Shown piece by piece: positions 1 through 7,439 of a stretch of 29,861 nt of DNA. The first letter of the stretch is position 1; every line of letters begins with the position of its first letter. The notes beneath the pieces were generated by a model. It was not told the origin of the DNA and ran no database searches. It was given only the letters and a program-made list of their open reading frames with translations. Source of the stretch: PALSA-607 sp036509315 (GTDB lineage Bacteria; Actinomycetota; Actinomycetes; Acidothermales; Acidothermaceae); NCBI GenBank assembly GCA_036509315.1, contig DATCFU010000247.1, forward strand, positions 1 to 29,861, given 5' to 3'. A program made the translations under genes and the position numbers.

Positions 1-13
1 GGAGCCGCCGACG

Positions 14-205
14 ACCCCTCGCGGGAGAGTTCTCACGCTGCCAGCGTGAGGCGCCGAAGGAGCAACCTCCCCGGAATCTCTCAGGCCCAGCGACCGTGCG
101 GGTGAGGCGACTCTGGAAAGAACGTGCCTGGTGGCACGTCACCGAAGGTGAAAGCCGGCGTTCAACGCGGCGAAGCTCTCAGGTGCCCACGACAGAGGGG
201 GAGTC
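14..205 (+). promoter_or_regulatory. Tandem glycine riboswitch (two gcvT-type aptamers)
   Basis: Two consecutive glycine aptamers lie in the gcvP leader. Aptamer I has the conserved blocks GGGAGAG (23-29), GCCGAAGGAGCAA (about 53-65) and AATCTCTCAGGC (75-86). After a short linker, aptamer II shows ACTCTGGAAAGA (from about 110), CACCGAAGGTGAAAGCC (about 139-155), GCTCTCAGGTG (175-185) and ACAGAGGGGGAG (191-202). This is the standard tandem arrangement in which glycine binding switches on glycine-cleavage genes. The aptamers end about 15 nt before the gcvP ribosome-binding site, and I see no clear intrinsic terminator between, so control of translation initiation is a reasonable inference. The promoter must lie at or beyond the left edge. 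Confidence 0.95.
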
Positions 206-218
206 CGATCCGGCGTCC

Positions 219-223
219 GGAGG
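219..223 (+). promoter_or_regulatory. gcvP ribosome-binding site that decides its start
   Basis: GGAGG sits 5 nt upstream of the GTG at 229. It favours that codon over the in-frame ATG at 124, which lies inside the second glycine aptamer. Confidence 0.8.
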
Positions 224-228
224 CTCCC

Positions 229-3138
229 GTGAACTCGTCCCACCCAGGTGCCCGCACCGCCTCGCGGTCGCTGCGCGGTCTCGAATCCAGCCACACGTTC
301 GCCGACAGGCACATTGGGCCAGACGCCGATCAGCAGGCGAAGATGCTCGCGGTCGTCGGCTACGGCTCGCTGGAAGAGCTCGCCGCGCAGGCGATCCCTA
401 CGTCGATCGCCGACAAGCCCCACCGCGACTCGTCGATCCCACCCGCGGCGACCGAGGTCGAAGTCACCGAGGAGCTTCGCGCGCTGGCCGCGCAAAACAC
501 CGCGCTGACGCCCATGATCGGGCTTGGTTACTACGCCACGGACACGCCGGCGGTCATTCGCCGAAACGTCCTGGAGAACCCCGCCTGGTACACGGCCTAC
601 ACGCCGTACCAGCCGGAGATCTCCCAGGGCCGCCTCGAGGCGCTGCTCAACTTCCAGACCGTGATCAGCGACCTCACCGCACTTCCGGTGGCGGGCGCGT
701 CGTTGCTCGACGAGCCGACAGCGGCAGCAGAGGCGATGGCGCTGTGCCGCCGCAACTCCTCGTCGTCCAGCAATCGTTTCTACGTCGACGCCGACGTGTT
801 GCCGCAGACCACCGCCGTGATCCGAACCCGCGCACTACCGATGGGGCTGGACGTCGTCGTCGCGGATCTGACAAGCGGCTTGCCGGAAGACGGTTGCTTC
901 GGTGTGTTGATCCAAGATCCAGGTACGAGCGGACGCCTGCGAGACCACGCCGCCCTGGCTGCGCAAGCGCACGCAGCTGGCGCACTCGTGGTGGCTGCCA
1001 CGGATCTGCTGGCGTTGACGTTGCTGCGCCCGCCGGGTGAGTGGGGCGCGGACATTGCGGTGGGGTCGAGCCAACGGTTCGGTGTTCCGCTGTGGTTCGG
1101 CGGCCCGCACGCGGGCTTCATCGCCGTGCGTGAGAACCTCGCACGCTCACTGCCCGGCCGACTGGTCGGCCAATCGATCGACGCTGAGGGTCGGCCCGCA
1201 TACCGGCTCGCGTTGCAGACCCGTGAGCAACACATCAGACGTGAGAAGGCAACGAGCAACATCTGCACTGCGCAGGTACTGCTTGCGGTCACCGCCGCTA
1301 TGTATGCGGTCTACCACGGACCAGACGGTTTGACCGACATCGCTGCTCGCGTGCACCGCAGCGCACTGGTACTCGCTGAAGGCCTGCGCCGTGGTGGCAT
1401 TGATGTCGCGACGGACGTGTTCTTCGACACGGTGCAGGTGAACGTTCCGGCTCGCGCGAATGCCATCGTCGATGCTGCACGGGAGCGCGGGATCAATATT
1501 CGGTTGATCGACGCACACACCGTCAGCGTTGCGTGCGACGAGACGACACAGCGGCAGCACCTCGCGACTTTGTGGGCCGCATTTGGTGTCGCCCTGAGTG
1601 TCGATGACATCGACTCGATCGACGATGCCGTACACGATGAGTTCCCCAGCGCTGTTCGACGGACCTCGGATTTCCTTCGCCACCAGGTTTTTCACCAGCA
1701 TCGCTCCGAGACGTCGATGCTGCGGTACCTGCGCAGCCTGTCCGACAAGGACGTTGCTCTCGACCGATCGATGATTCCGCTCGGCTCGTGCACGATGAAG
1801 TTGAACGCGACGACCGAGATGGAACCGATCAGTTGGCCGGAGTTCGCGCAGATGCATCCGTTCGCGCCAATCGAGCAGGCGAAGGGCTACCTCACCCTCA
1901 TCCGCCAGCTCGAGTCGTGGCTCGCCGACGTCACCGGATATGACGCGGTTTCGCTGCAGCCCAACGCCGGGTCACAGGGCGAATTCGCTGGCCTGTTGGC
2001 GATCCGGGCTTTCCACGATGCCGCTGGCAACACAGAGCGCGACGTCTGCTTGATCCCGGCATCGGCGCACGGAACCAACGCGGCAAGCGCTGCTATGGCC
2101 GGCATGCGAGTGGTCGTTGTTGCGTGCGACGGCGCGGGCAACGTCGACATGGATGACCTGCACAGCAAGATCGAGACCCACGCAGCGAAGCTTGCAGCGA
2201 TCATGATCACGTACCCGTCGACACACGGCGTGTTCGAGTCGACCGTCGGCGAGGTGTGCGCAAAGGTTCATGACGCGGGCGGTCAGGTCTACGTTGACGG
2301 CGCGAATCTTAACGCTCTTGTGGGCCTCGCTCGGCCTGGCAGGTTCGGGGCCGACGTATCGCACCTGAACCTGCACAAGACCTTCTGTATCCCGCACGGC
2401 GGGGGCGGCCCCGGCGTGGGCCCGGTTGCCGTTCGGGCGCACCTGGCGCCGTACCTGCCCAACCATCCGCTGCTGGCTGAAGCGGGGCCGGCGACGGGCC
2501 CGGGGCCGATCAGCGGCGCACCGTTCGGATCGGCTGGCGTACTGCCGATTCCGTGGGCCTACATCAGGCTCATGGGCCTGCCCGGCCTGACGAAGGCGAC
2601 GCAGGTCGCGATCCTGTCGGCGAACTACCTCGCGCGCCGGCTCGCGCCGTCGTACCCGATTCTCTACACCGGCCACGGTGGGCTGGTCGCTCACGAATGC
2701 ATCATCGATTTGCGGCCGATCACGAAGGACAGTGGTGTCACGGTCGACGACGTCGCGAAGCGACTCATCGACTACGGATTCCACGCGCCGACGATGTCGT
2801 TTCCGGTCGCGGGCACTCTCATGATCGAACCGACAGAGTCGGAAGGGCTCGACGAACTCGATCGCTTCGTCGACGCCATGGTGTCGATTCGGGCGGAGAT
2901 CGCGAAGGTCGCGTCGGGGGAGTGGGACCGCATCGACAATCCGCTGCATCATGCGCCGCACACGGCCGCATCGATGACCGGCGCGTGGGAGCACGGCTAC
3001 TCGCGCGCGGTCGCTGCCTACCCGGTTCCGGCACTGCTGCAAGGTAAGTACTGGTCGCCGGTCGCGCGCATCGACGGGGCGTACGGCGATCGCAACCTCG
3101 TGTGCAGTTGTCCCGCGCCGTCCGCGTACGAGTCCTAA
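229..3138 (+). CDS. gcvP: Glycine dehydrogenase (decarboxylating), P-protein
   Basis: This is the PLP-dependent P-protein of the glycine cleavage system. It decarboxylates glycine and passes the aminomethyl group to the lipoyl arm of GcvH. From the GTG at 229 it is 969 residues, the usual size of the single-chain form. It starts with the family-typical segment leading to HTFADRHIGPD. The glycine-rich block NLHKTFCIPHGGGGPG carries the PLP lysine at about K717. An in-frame ATG at 124 would give 1004 residues but would put the riboswitch inside the coding region, so I reject it. No gcvT or gcvH is visible, so they lie outside the window. The tandem glycine riboswitch just upstream is the evident regulator. 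Confidence 0.96.
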   Translation: MNSSHPGARTASRSLRGLESSHTFADRHIGPDADQQAKMLAVVGYGSLEELAAQAIPTSIADKPHRDSSIPPAATEVEVTEELRALAAQNTALTPMIGLGYYATDTPAVIRRNVLENPAWYTAYTPYQPEISQGRLEALLNFQTVISDLTALPVAGASLLDEPTAAAEAMALCRRNSSSSSNRFYVDADVLPQTTAVIRTRALPMGLDVVVADLTSGLPEDGCFGVLIQDPGTSGRLRDHAALAAQAHAAGALVVAATDLLALTLLRPPGEWGADIAVGSSQRFGVPLWFGGPHAGFIAVRENLARSLPGRLVGQSIDAEGRPAYRLALQTREQHIRREKATSNICTAQVLLAVTAAMYAVYHGPDGLTDIAARVHRSALVLAEGLRRGGIDVATDVFFDTVQVNVPARANAIVDAARERGINIRLIDAHTVSVACDETTQRQHLATLWAAFGVALSVDDIDSIDDAVHDEFPSAVRRTSDFLRHQVFHQHRSETSMLRYLRSLSDKDVALDRSMIPLGSCTMKLNATTEMEPISWPEFAQMHPFAPIEQAKGYLTLIRQLESWLADVTGYDAVSLQPNAGSQGEFAGLLAIRAFHDAAGNTERDVCLIPASAHGTNAASAAMAGMRVVVVACDGAGNVDMDDLHSKIETHAAKLAAIMITYPSTHGVFESTVGEVCAKVHDAGGQVYVDGANLNALVGLARPGRFGADVSHLNLHKTFCIPHGGGGPGVGPVAVRAHLAPYLPNHPLLAEAGPATGPGPISGAPFGSAGVLPIPWAYIRLMGLPGLTKATQVAILSANYLARRLAPSYPILYTGHGGLVAHECIIDLRPITKDSGVTVDDVAKRLIDYGFHAPTMSFPVAGTLMIEPTESEGLDELDRFVDAMVSIRAEIAKVASGEWDRIDNPLHHAPHTAASMTGAWEHGYSRAVAAYPVPALLQGKYWSPVARIDGAYGDRNLVCSCPAPSAYES

Positions 3139-3154
3139 CTACTGCGACGGCGGG

Positions 3155-3679
3155 TTAGGTTCGGCCTTCACGGTGCTGAGCGTCGCGTAGCAGGTCTCGT
3201 CCGAACAGCGACTGCTCGTCGTCGGCCGGCCGCGGCATCCAATCCGCGTGTTGCACGGTGAAACCCGCGGCTCGAGCCGCGTCGACGACCGAAGGATCGT
3301 CGTCAACGAGCATCTCGACGGTCGACTCGCGGCGAAGGCGGCGCAGTTCGTGCAGCTTGACGACAGCACTTGGACGCCGATCACCTTCGGGTCGCATCAT
3401 GAGACGCCCAGCCGGCAACTGCTGCTCATCGAGCCAGGATTGTGTCGCCGTGCGAAGACGTTCGGGTCTGCCGGTGAGGTAGACGATCTCGTGGGTCGTC
3501 GCGGCGCGTTTCGCGAATTGGGCGCCGACTTCGAGTACCTGGTCGTTCTTGGCCGCGGCGAAGAATGCGTCCCAGTTCTTCGGCCGCGTCGCGAGATAGT
3601 GCAGTCGGTGCCGTACGTCGGCGAGTACGCCATCGATGTCGAAGACGACCAGCGGAAGTGCCGCACCGGGGGATGCCAC
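3155..3679 (-). CDS. HAD-family phosphatase, PNKP 3'-phosphatase-like
   Basis: This 174-residue protein starts at GTG 3679. It has the HAD motif I DIDGVLAD (nucleophile D14, acid D16), followed by an HRLHYL segment, motif II LTGRPE and a motif IV-like VDDDPSVVD. This arrangement resembles the phosphatase domain of T4-type polynucleotide kinase, so a role on nucleic-acid 3'-phosphates is possible. A small-molecule phosphatase cannot be excluded. Longer in-frame versions reaching 4165 run backwards through the radical SAM gene and look non-coding there. The start lies 20 nt after the stop of the upstream radical SAM gene, on the same strand, which suggests one transcript and SOS control. The ribosome-binding site is weak. 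Confidence 0.85.
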   Translation of the reverse strand: MASPGAALPLVVFDIDGVLADVRHRLHYLATRPKNWDAFFAAAKNDQVLEVGAQFAKRAATTHEIVYLTGRPERLRTATQSWLDEQQLPAGRLMMRPEGDRRPSAVVKLHELRRLRRESTVEMLVDDDPSVVDAARAAGFTVQHADWMPRPADDEQSLFGRDLLRDAQHREGRT

Positions 3680-3699
3680 GACCCGCAATCTAGCGCGTG

Positions 3700-4728
3700 T
3701 CAGATGAGCGAAAGTTGATCTGCGATAGGCGCGACCGGCGCGACCGTGGGCGGCCGGGGGTGCCTTATCCGCCTCGTTTCGACGGGCTCGTGAGATCCGA
3801 TGCCCGCGACGCGAGCGAGTTCGCGCACCTGGCCGCACACGTCGTCCTGATAGCCCTTTGCTGCGTATGACGACGTTCGGTAGAGCGTGCGGTAGCGAGG
3901 AACGAGACCGGGGTGGGTCGCTTCCAGCCATCCCATGAACCATTCGCGGGCGCCGGGTCGCAAATGCAACACAATCGGAGTCACCGATTGCGCGCCGGCG
4001 GCGGCGATTGCTGTCACCGTGCGGGCGAGTTGATCGGGGGAGTCCGAGAGGCCGGGCAGGATCGGCGCCATGAGGACGTCGCACCTGATGCCGGCCGAGT
4101 TCAACGTGCGGCACACACCGAGGCGAGCCTTCGGGCTCGGCGTCCCTGGTTCGACCTCGCGCCACAGCACCGAGTCGATGAAGCCCACGGAGACGGCGGT
4201 GGACACGTCCGTCACCTCAGCTGCACGCTCGAGTAGCGGGAGATCGCGCAGTATCAGCGACCCCTTCGTGAGGATCGAGAACGGATTCGACGCCTGTGTC
4301 AGAGCCGAGAGGATGCCGGGCATCAACCGGTAACGACCCTCGGCCCGCTGGTAGCAGTCGACATTGGTCCCCATCGCGACGTGGTGCCCGCCCCACGAGG
4401 GCTTCGCGAGTTCGGTACGCAGCAGGCTCGGCGCGTTCACCTTGACCACGACCTTGGTATCGAAGTCGAGCCCGGCGCCGAGATCGAGATAGGTGTGAGT
4501 GTTGCGCGCGAAGCAGTAGCGGCAGGCGTGGGAGCAGCCGCGGTAGGGGTTGATCGTCCAGCCGAACGGCAGCCGGGACGCGCTCGGCACCTTGTTGAGG
4601 ATCGATTTCGCGTGGACTTCGAAGAACGTCATGCCGGCGAATTGCGGTGAGTCGAAGGTTCGGATGACGGCAGGCCGGGCGAACAGGGTCCCAGCGCTCG
4701 AATCCAGCCGTTGCAATTCCCAGCGCAC
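3700..4728 (-). CDS. Radical SAM protein, Rv2578c/SplB-like family
   Basis: This 342-residue radical SAM protein has the cluster motif GCSHACRYCFARN with C65, C69 and C72 (CX3CX2C) binding a 4Fe-4S cluster. It also has the family-typical segments INPYRGC, MGTNVDCYQRAEGRYRLMPGIL and a conserved C-terminal region. It belongs to the actinobacterial Rv2578c group, related to spore photoproduct lyase, whose substrate is not established. The GTG start at 4728 is supported by GGGAGG about 5 nt upstream. A near-perfect LexA box lies 40 nt before the start, so DNA-damage induction is likely. From memory, Rv2578c (splB) is listed among LexA-controlled genes of Mycobacterium tuberculosis. The HAD phosphatase follows after 20 nt. 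A nucleic-acid repair role is inference. Confidence 0.9.
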   Translation of the reverse strand: MRWELQRLDSSAGTLFARPAVIRTFDSPQFAGMTFFEVHAKSILNKVPSASRLPFGWTINPYRGCSHACRYCFARNTHTYLDLGAGLDFDTKVVVKVNAPSLLRTELAKPSWGGHHVAMGTNVDCYQRAEGRYRLMPGILSALTQASNPFSILTKGSLILRDLPLLERAAEVTDVSTAVSVGFIDSVLWREVEPGTPSPKARLGVCRTLNSAGIRCDVLMAPILPGLSDSPDQLARTVTAIAAAGAQSVTPIVLHLRPGAREWFMGWLEATHPGLVPRYRTLYRTSSYAAKGYQDDVCGQVRELARVAGIGSHEPVETRRIRHPRPPTVAPVAPIADQLSLI

Positions 4729-4767
4729 CCTTGCCTCCCACCGTCCGATGCTCCGGCCCCGAAGCTA

Positions 4768-4785
4768 TTAGAACATATGTTCGAA
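4768..4785. promoter_or_regulatory. LexA-binding SOS box
   Basis: The core GAACATATGTTC (4771-4782) is a perfect 12-bp palindrome, matching the Gram-positive/actinobacterial SOS-box pattern CGAAC-N4-GTTCG in all but one flanking base. Outer bases TT/AA extend the symmetry. It lies between the leftward radical SAM gene (start 4728) and the rightward sigma gene. Its distance to 4728 suits repression of the radical SAM-HAD operon. The sigma gene start is over 200 nt away. Confidence 0.85.
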
Positions 4786-4990
4786 CGCGATGGCCGATAT
4801 CCGTGGGAACTGAACCGTGCGGCGGTTCTGTAACGAACGGTTTGCGCCCGGCTGGTTCCTCGAAAGCTTTGGGAGCGTGAGTGAGTTGACGGCTGGCTCA
4901 CTCATTGCAGATCCAGTCCGAATCAGCCGTGGACCGGAGGCAGCGCCAACCCGCGAGGGGCCGTCCCGAACGCGCCAGACCGGCCAATAT

Positions 4991-5620
4991 GTGAGACTCC
5001 TGGCTGTGGCAAGCTCGCAGGGCATTGCAGCGTACAAAACGTACGATGACGTCAGCCTGGGCAAGCTCATCGCCAGCCACGACGCGGCCGCGCTCGAGGA
5101 GCTTTACGATCGGCACGGCGGGGCCTGCTACGGCTTGGCCCGCCGGGTGGTCACAGACGAGCAACTCGCGCAGGACGTCGTCCAGGAGGTCTTTCTGGCA
5201 ATCTGGCGGGGTGCGGCGACGTATGACGGTTCGAGAGGCACGCTCAGTACCTGGCTGTACGCCCTTACGCACCACAAGTCGGTCGATGCTGTTCGCCGAG
5301 CCCAACGGCACAGCGGACGACGGGCCTCAGAGGACGCGTTGATCACCGAGGCCGATCCGTCGCCGGCTGTCGACGAGCAGGCGTTGGCGTCGGTGCGACG
5401 CGATCAGGTCCGGGCGGCATTGGCCGGTCTGCCGGAGCCGCAACGGCGGGCCCTGATGCTCGCCTACTTCGGCGGCTACTCGCAATCGGAGATCGCCGCG
5501 CTGACGGGCATTCCGCTGGGCACCGTCAAGACGCGCACCCTTGCCGCCCTGCGACGCCTCCGGGCGGTGCTGGACGAAGCTCACGTGCACAGTCCGCTGA
5601 CCGACGGGGAGGGGGTGTGA
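4991..5620 (+). CDS. ECF RNA polymerase sigma factor, SigK-like
   Basis: This is an extracytoplasmic-function sigma factor of about 209 residues. Sigma-2 includes ALEELYDRHGGACYGLARRVV and DVVQEVFLAIWRG. Sigma-4 has the helix-turn-helix SQSEIAALTGIPLGTVKTRTLAALRRLR. The frame is open from 4817, but homology-like sequence begins only around residue 20 from GTG 4991. GTG 5006 is an equally possible start, and neither has a good ribosome-binding site, so the N-terminus is uncertain. The stop overlaps the GTG of the anti-sigma gene (GTGA at 5617-5620), so the two are translationally coupled. Pairing with an RskA-type anti-sigma factor places it near SigK/SigL-like groups. The upstream 262-nt gap carries the SOS box, but I found no convincing autoregulatory promoter. 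Confidence 0.92.
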   Translation: MRLLAVASSQGIAAYKTYDDVSLGKLIASHDAAALEELYDRHGGACYGLARRVVTDEQLAQDVVQEVFLAIWRGAATYDGSRGTLSTWLYALTHHKSVDAVRRAQRHSGRRASEDALITEADPSPAVDEQALASVRRDQVRAALAGLPEPQRRALMLAYFGGYSQSEIAALTGIPLGTVKTRTLAALRRLRAVLDEAHVHSPLTDGEGV

Positions 5621-6360
5621 CGCCCATGCCTGACGAACACGAGGAGTGGTCGGAACTCGCGGTCGGCCACGCGCTGTCGTCTCTTGATGACGCCGACGAG
5701 GCCACGTATCTCGAACACGCCGCGTCGTGCGCGACCTGTCGCGAGCTCGAACGCGAATTCAGCGAAACACTGGCCAACCTCGCGCTGGCGGCGCCCACCG
5801 TCGTCCCGCCACCGTCATTGAAGGCGTCGATCATGGCCGCACTCGGCGAGGACGAATCACGCAGCGCTGCGGTGATCCCCATCGACAGTCGTCGCGAGTC
5901 TGTCGGGGCTCGCGCGCGGAAGATCCCCTTGTGGATCGGGGGAGTCGCAGCGGCCGTGGTGGCCATCGCCTTGGTAGCGGTCTTCGTCGTGGCGCCGGGG
6001 CACAAGCAAGCCTCCATCGCAGCGAGGTGCGCCGCAGTGAACTGTCCGACCATCACCCTGACCGGCGGTGGTCAGTCCGTCGCCGCCGTCATGGTGCTCG
6101 ACAACACCGCGTACATCGATCCGCATGGCCTGCCCGCGACACCTAAGGGCGACGTCTACGTTCTGTGGGCGCTGTCGACGGGCAAGACACCCGTGGGCGT
6201 CGGCGCGTTGCACACGGAGCCGACGTCAGGGCCGGTGCGAGCAGGTTCGTTCACGACGCCGATCGGCAACGTCAGCGGGTTCGCCGTGACCGAGGAACCG
6301 GGTGACGCCGTGCCGGCGACTCCGTCAGAACACCTGCTGGCTCAAGGCTCACGCGCCTAA
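5617..6360 (+). CDS. RskA-like membrane anti-sigma factor
   Basis: This 247-residue protein has an N-terminal cytoplasmic anti-sigma domain with the zinc-binding motif HAASCATC (H34, C38, C41). A single transmembrane helix follows at about residues 104-127 (IPLWIGGVAAAVVAIALVAV), then an extracytoplasmic RskA domain with the typical VYVLWALSTGKTPVGVGAL strand. It should hold the preceding ECF sigma factor inactive until an envelope signal triggers its proteolysis. The GTG at 5617 overlaps the sigma stop, and GGGGAGGGGG (5606-5615) serves as ribosome-binding site. ATG 5626 is an alternative start. Its TAA is interlocked with the stop of the convergent mntP. Confidence 0.92.
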   Translation: MTPMPDEHEEWSELAVGHALSSLDDADEATYLEHAASCATCRELEREFSETLANLALAAPTVVPPPSLKASIMAALGEDESRSAAVIPIDSRRESVGARARKIPLWIGGVAAAVVAIALVAVFVVAPGHKQASIAARCAAVNCPTITLTGGGQSVAAVMVLDNTAYIDPHGLPATPKGDVYVLWALSTGKTPVGVGALHTEPTSGPVRAGSFTTPIGNVSGFAVTEEPGDAVPATPSEHLLAQGSRA

Positions 6361-6920
6361 AGGACGTTCGCGGCGATCAGTGCGCCGACCGCGATCAGCA
6401 CGACTCCGGCCACCCAGTCGGCGCGCCCTTGCATCCTCGCGCCCAGGGTCCGGCCGAGTTCGAGGCCGGCCAGGCTCAGGCCGATGCTCACGATGGCGAA
6501 CACCAGTAAGGAAGCCACTAGCGGTGTCTTTGTGACGCCGAGACCGAACCCGATCACGAGATTGTCGATCGACAGGGCCAGCCCAGACATCACCAATGCG
6601 CCCGAGCTTTGCCCGGCTCTTTGTGACGCGTCGTCGGTGTCTGCTGAATCGTCGTCGCGACGCGCCTCGATGAGAGACCACAACCCGGCCGCGGCGAGCA
6701 AGCCACCGCCGATGTATCGCGTTGCCGAGCCGATACCGTGCGCCGAGCTGTGTCCGATGAGCAGACCGACGGCCGGCATCGCGGCTTCGAAGAAGCCGAA
6801 GATCACCGCGACCCGCAATCGGGTGCGCGCGTCGACGCCGGCGATGCCGATCCCTATCGCAGCGGCGAAGTTGTCAAGGCCAACGGCGAACGCGCTCAGC
6901 ACAAGCGCGAGCACAATCAC
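6357..6920 (-). CDS. mntP: MntP-family manganese efflux pump
   Basis: This 187-residue integral membrane protein has six predicted helices in two inverted halves. Each half begins with the family signature, AVGLDNFAAAIGIG near the N-terminus and LALSIDNLVIGFGLG near residue 115. The paired Asp-Asn motifs are the hallmark of the MntP (formerly DUF204) family, which exports Mn(II). The first GTG (6920) was taken as start, but another GTG follows two codons later and no strong ribosome-binding site distinguishes them. I see no yybP-ykoY riboswitch in the divergent gap to 7092. The stop TAG overlaps the TAA of the anti-sigma gene. Confidence 0.9.
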   Translation of the reverse strand: MIVLALVLSAFAVGLDNFAAAIGIGIAGVDARTRLRVAVIFGFFEAAMPAVGLLIGHSSAHGIGSATRYIGGGLLAAAGLWSLIEARRDDDSADTDDASQRAGQSSGALVMSGLALSIDNLVIGFGLGVTKTPLVASLLVFAIVSIGLSLAGLELGRTLGARMQGRADWVAGVVLIAVGALIAANVL

Positions 6921-7015
6921 GGCGTGAGCCTAGCGACGCCACAGTAGCCCGCAGGTGCGCGCGAGCATCTGGTCCGGCCTCGGGCACAATCATCTCCAGC
7001 GGCATCTCGACCGGC

Positions 7016-7042
7016 TGTCGATTTCGGGCCTCGCCAATCGTC
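7016..7042 (+). promoter_or_regulatory. Predicted ECF42-type promoter
   Basis: TGTCGA (7016-7021) is followed after exactly 17 nt by CGTC (7039-7042). This matches the target promoter described for ECF42 sigma factors (TGTCGA at -35, CG[A/T]C at -10) and stands directly before the DGPF-ECF42 operon. It implies positive autoregulation by the sigma factor encoded at 7436. Transcription would start near 7049, about 40 nt before the ATG. Confidence 0.75.
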
Positions 7043-7091
7043 GTCCCGATGTCAAGCACGTCGCAGTGGAACCGATCGCGGAGGGATACCC

Positions 7092-7439
7092 ATGGCGCAA
7101 TACCTGATCCTGATCTACGAGAGTGAAGAGGGATACGCGAACGCTTCTCCCGACGACCTCGGTGCCACGATGCAGGCGCACACGCGGTTCGCGGAGCAGA
7201 TCCCGGCACTGGGCGGCACCATGCTCGGCGGCAACGCCCTGCAGCCAACGACAACCGCGACATCGATCCGTGACGACATCGTGACCGATGGCCCGTTCGT
7301 GGAGACGAAGGAAGCGCTCGGCGGTTACTACCTGATCGAAGCCGCAGATCTCGACCAGGCCCTCGCCATCTCAAAACTGTGCCCGGCTCCGTTTGGCGGG
7401 GTTGAAGTCCGTCCGATCTGGGATCTCTCCGGCGGGTGA
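7092..7439 (+). CDS. DGPF/YCII-related domain protein
   Basis: This 115-residue protein begins MAQYLILIYESEEGY and contains the diagnostic DGPF segment (DGPFVETKEALGGYYLIEAADLD), followed by an EVRPIWD end typical of DGPF proteins. Such proteins adopt a YCII-like ferredoxin fold and are the usual genomic partners and targets of ECF42 sigma factors. Their biochemical function is not established. The ATG start has a strong ribosome-binding site, GGAGGG (7080-7085), 6 nt away. The TGA stop overlaps the GTG of the ECF42 gene by 4 nt, so the pair is translationally coupled. Transcription probably comes from the promoter at 7016-7042. Confidence 0.93.
   Translation: MAQYLILIYESEEGYANASPDDLGATMQAHTRFAEQIPALGGTMLGGNALQPTTTATSIRDDIVTDGPFVETKEALGGYYLIEAADLDQALAISKLCPAPFGGVEVRPIWDLSGG

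Noticed and set aside
96..1040. Long plus-strand frame (314 codons) overlapping gcvP
   Set aside because: It begins inside the riboswitch, is extremely Arg-rich and lies in a shadow frame of gcvP.
3680..4165. Upstream extension of the HAD phosphatase frame
   Set aside because: It runs antisense-frame through the radical SAM gene and gives Arg/Pro-rich sequence without motifs. GTG 3679 gives a complete HAD protein.
4801..4830. GGAAC followed by CTGTAA as a promoter for the ECF sigma gene, and a nearby GTTC/GAAC inverted repeat
   Set aside because: The -10 part does not fit ECF promoter patterns (CGTC/CGTT), and the repeat arms are only 4 bp.
6921..7015. Manganese riboswitch (yybP-ykoY) upstream of mntP
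   Set aside because: The leader is short and shows none of the conserved blocks of that class.
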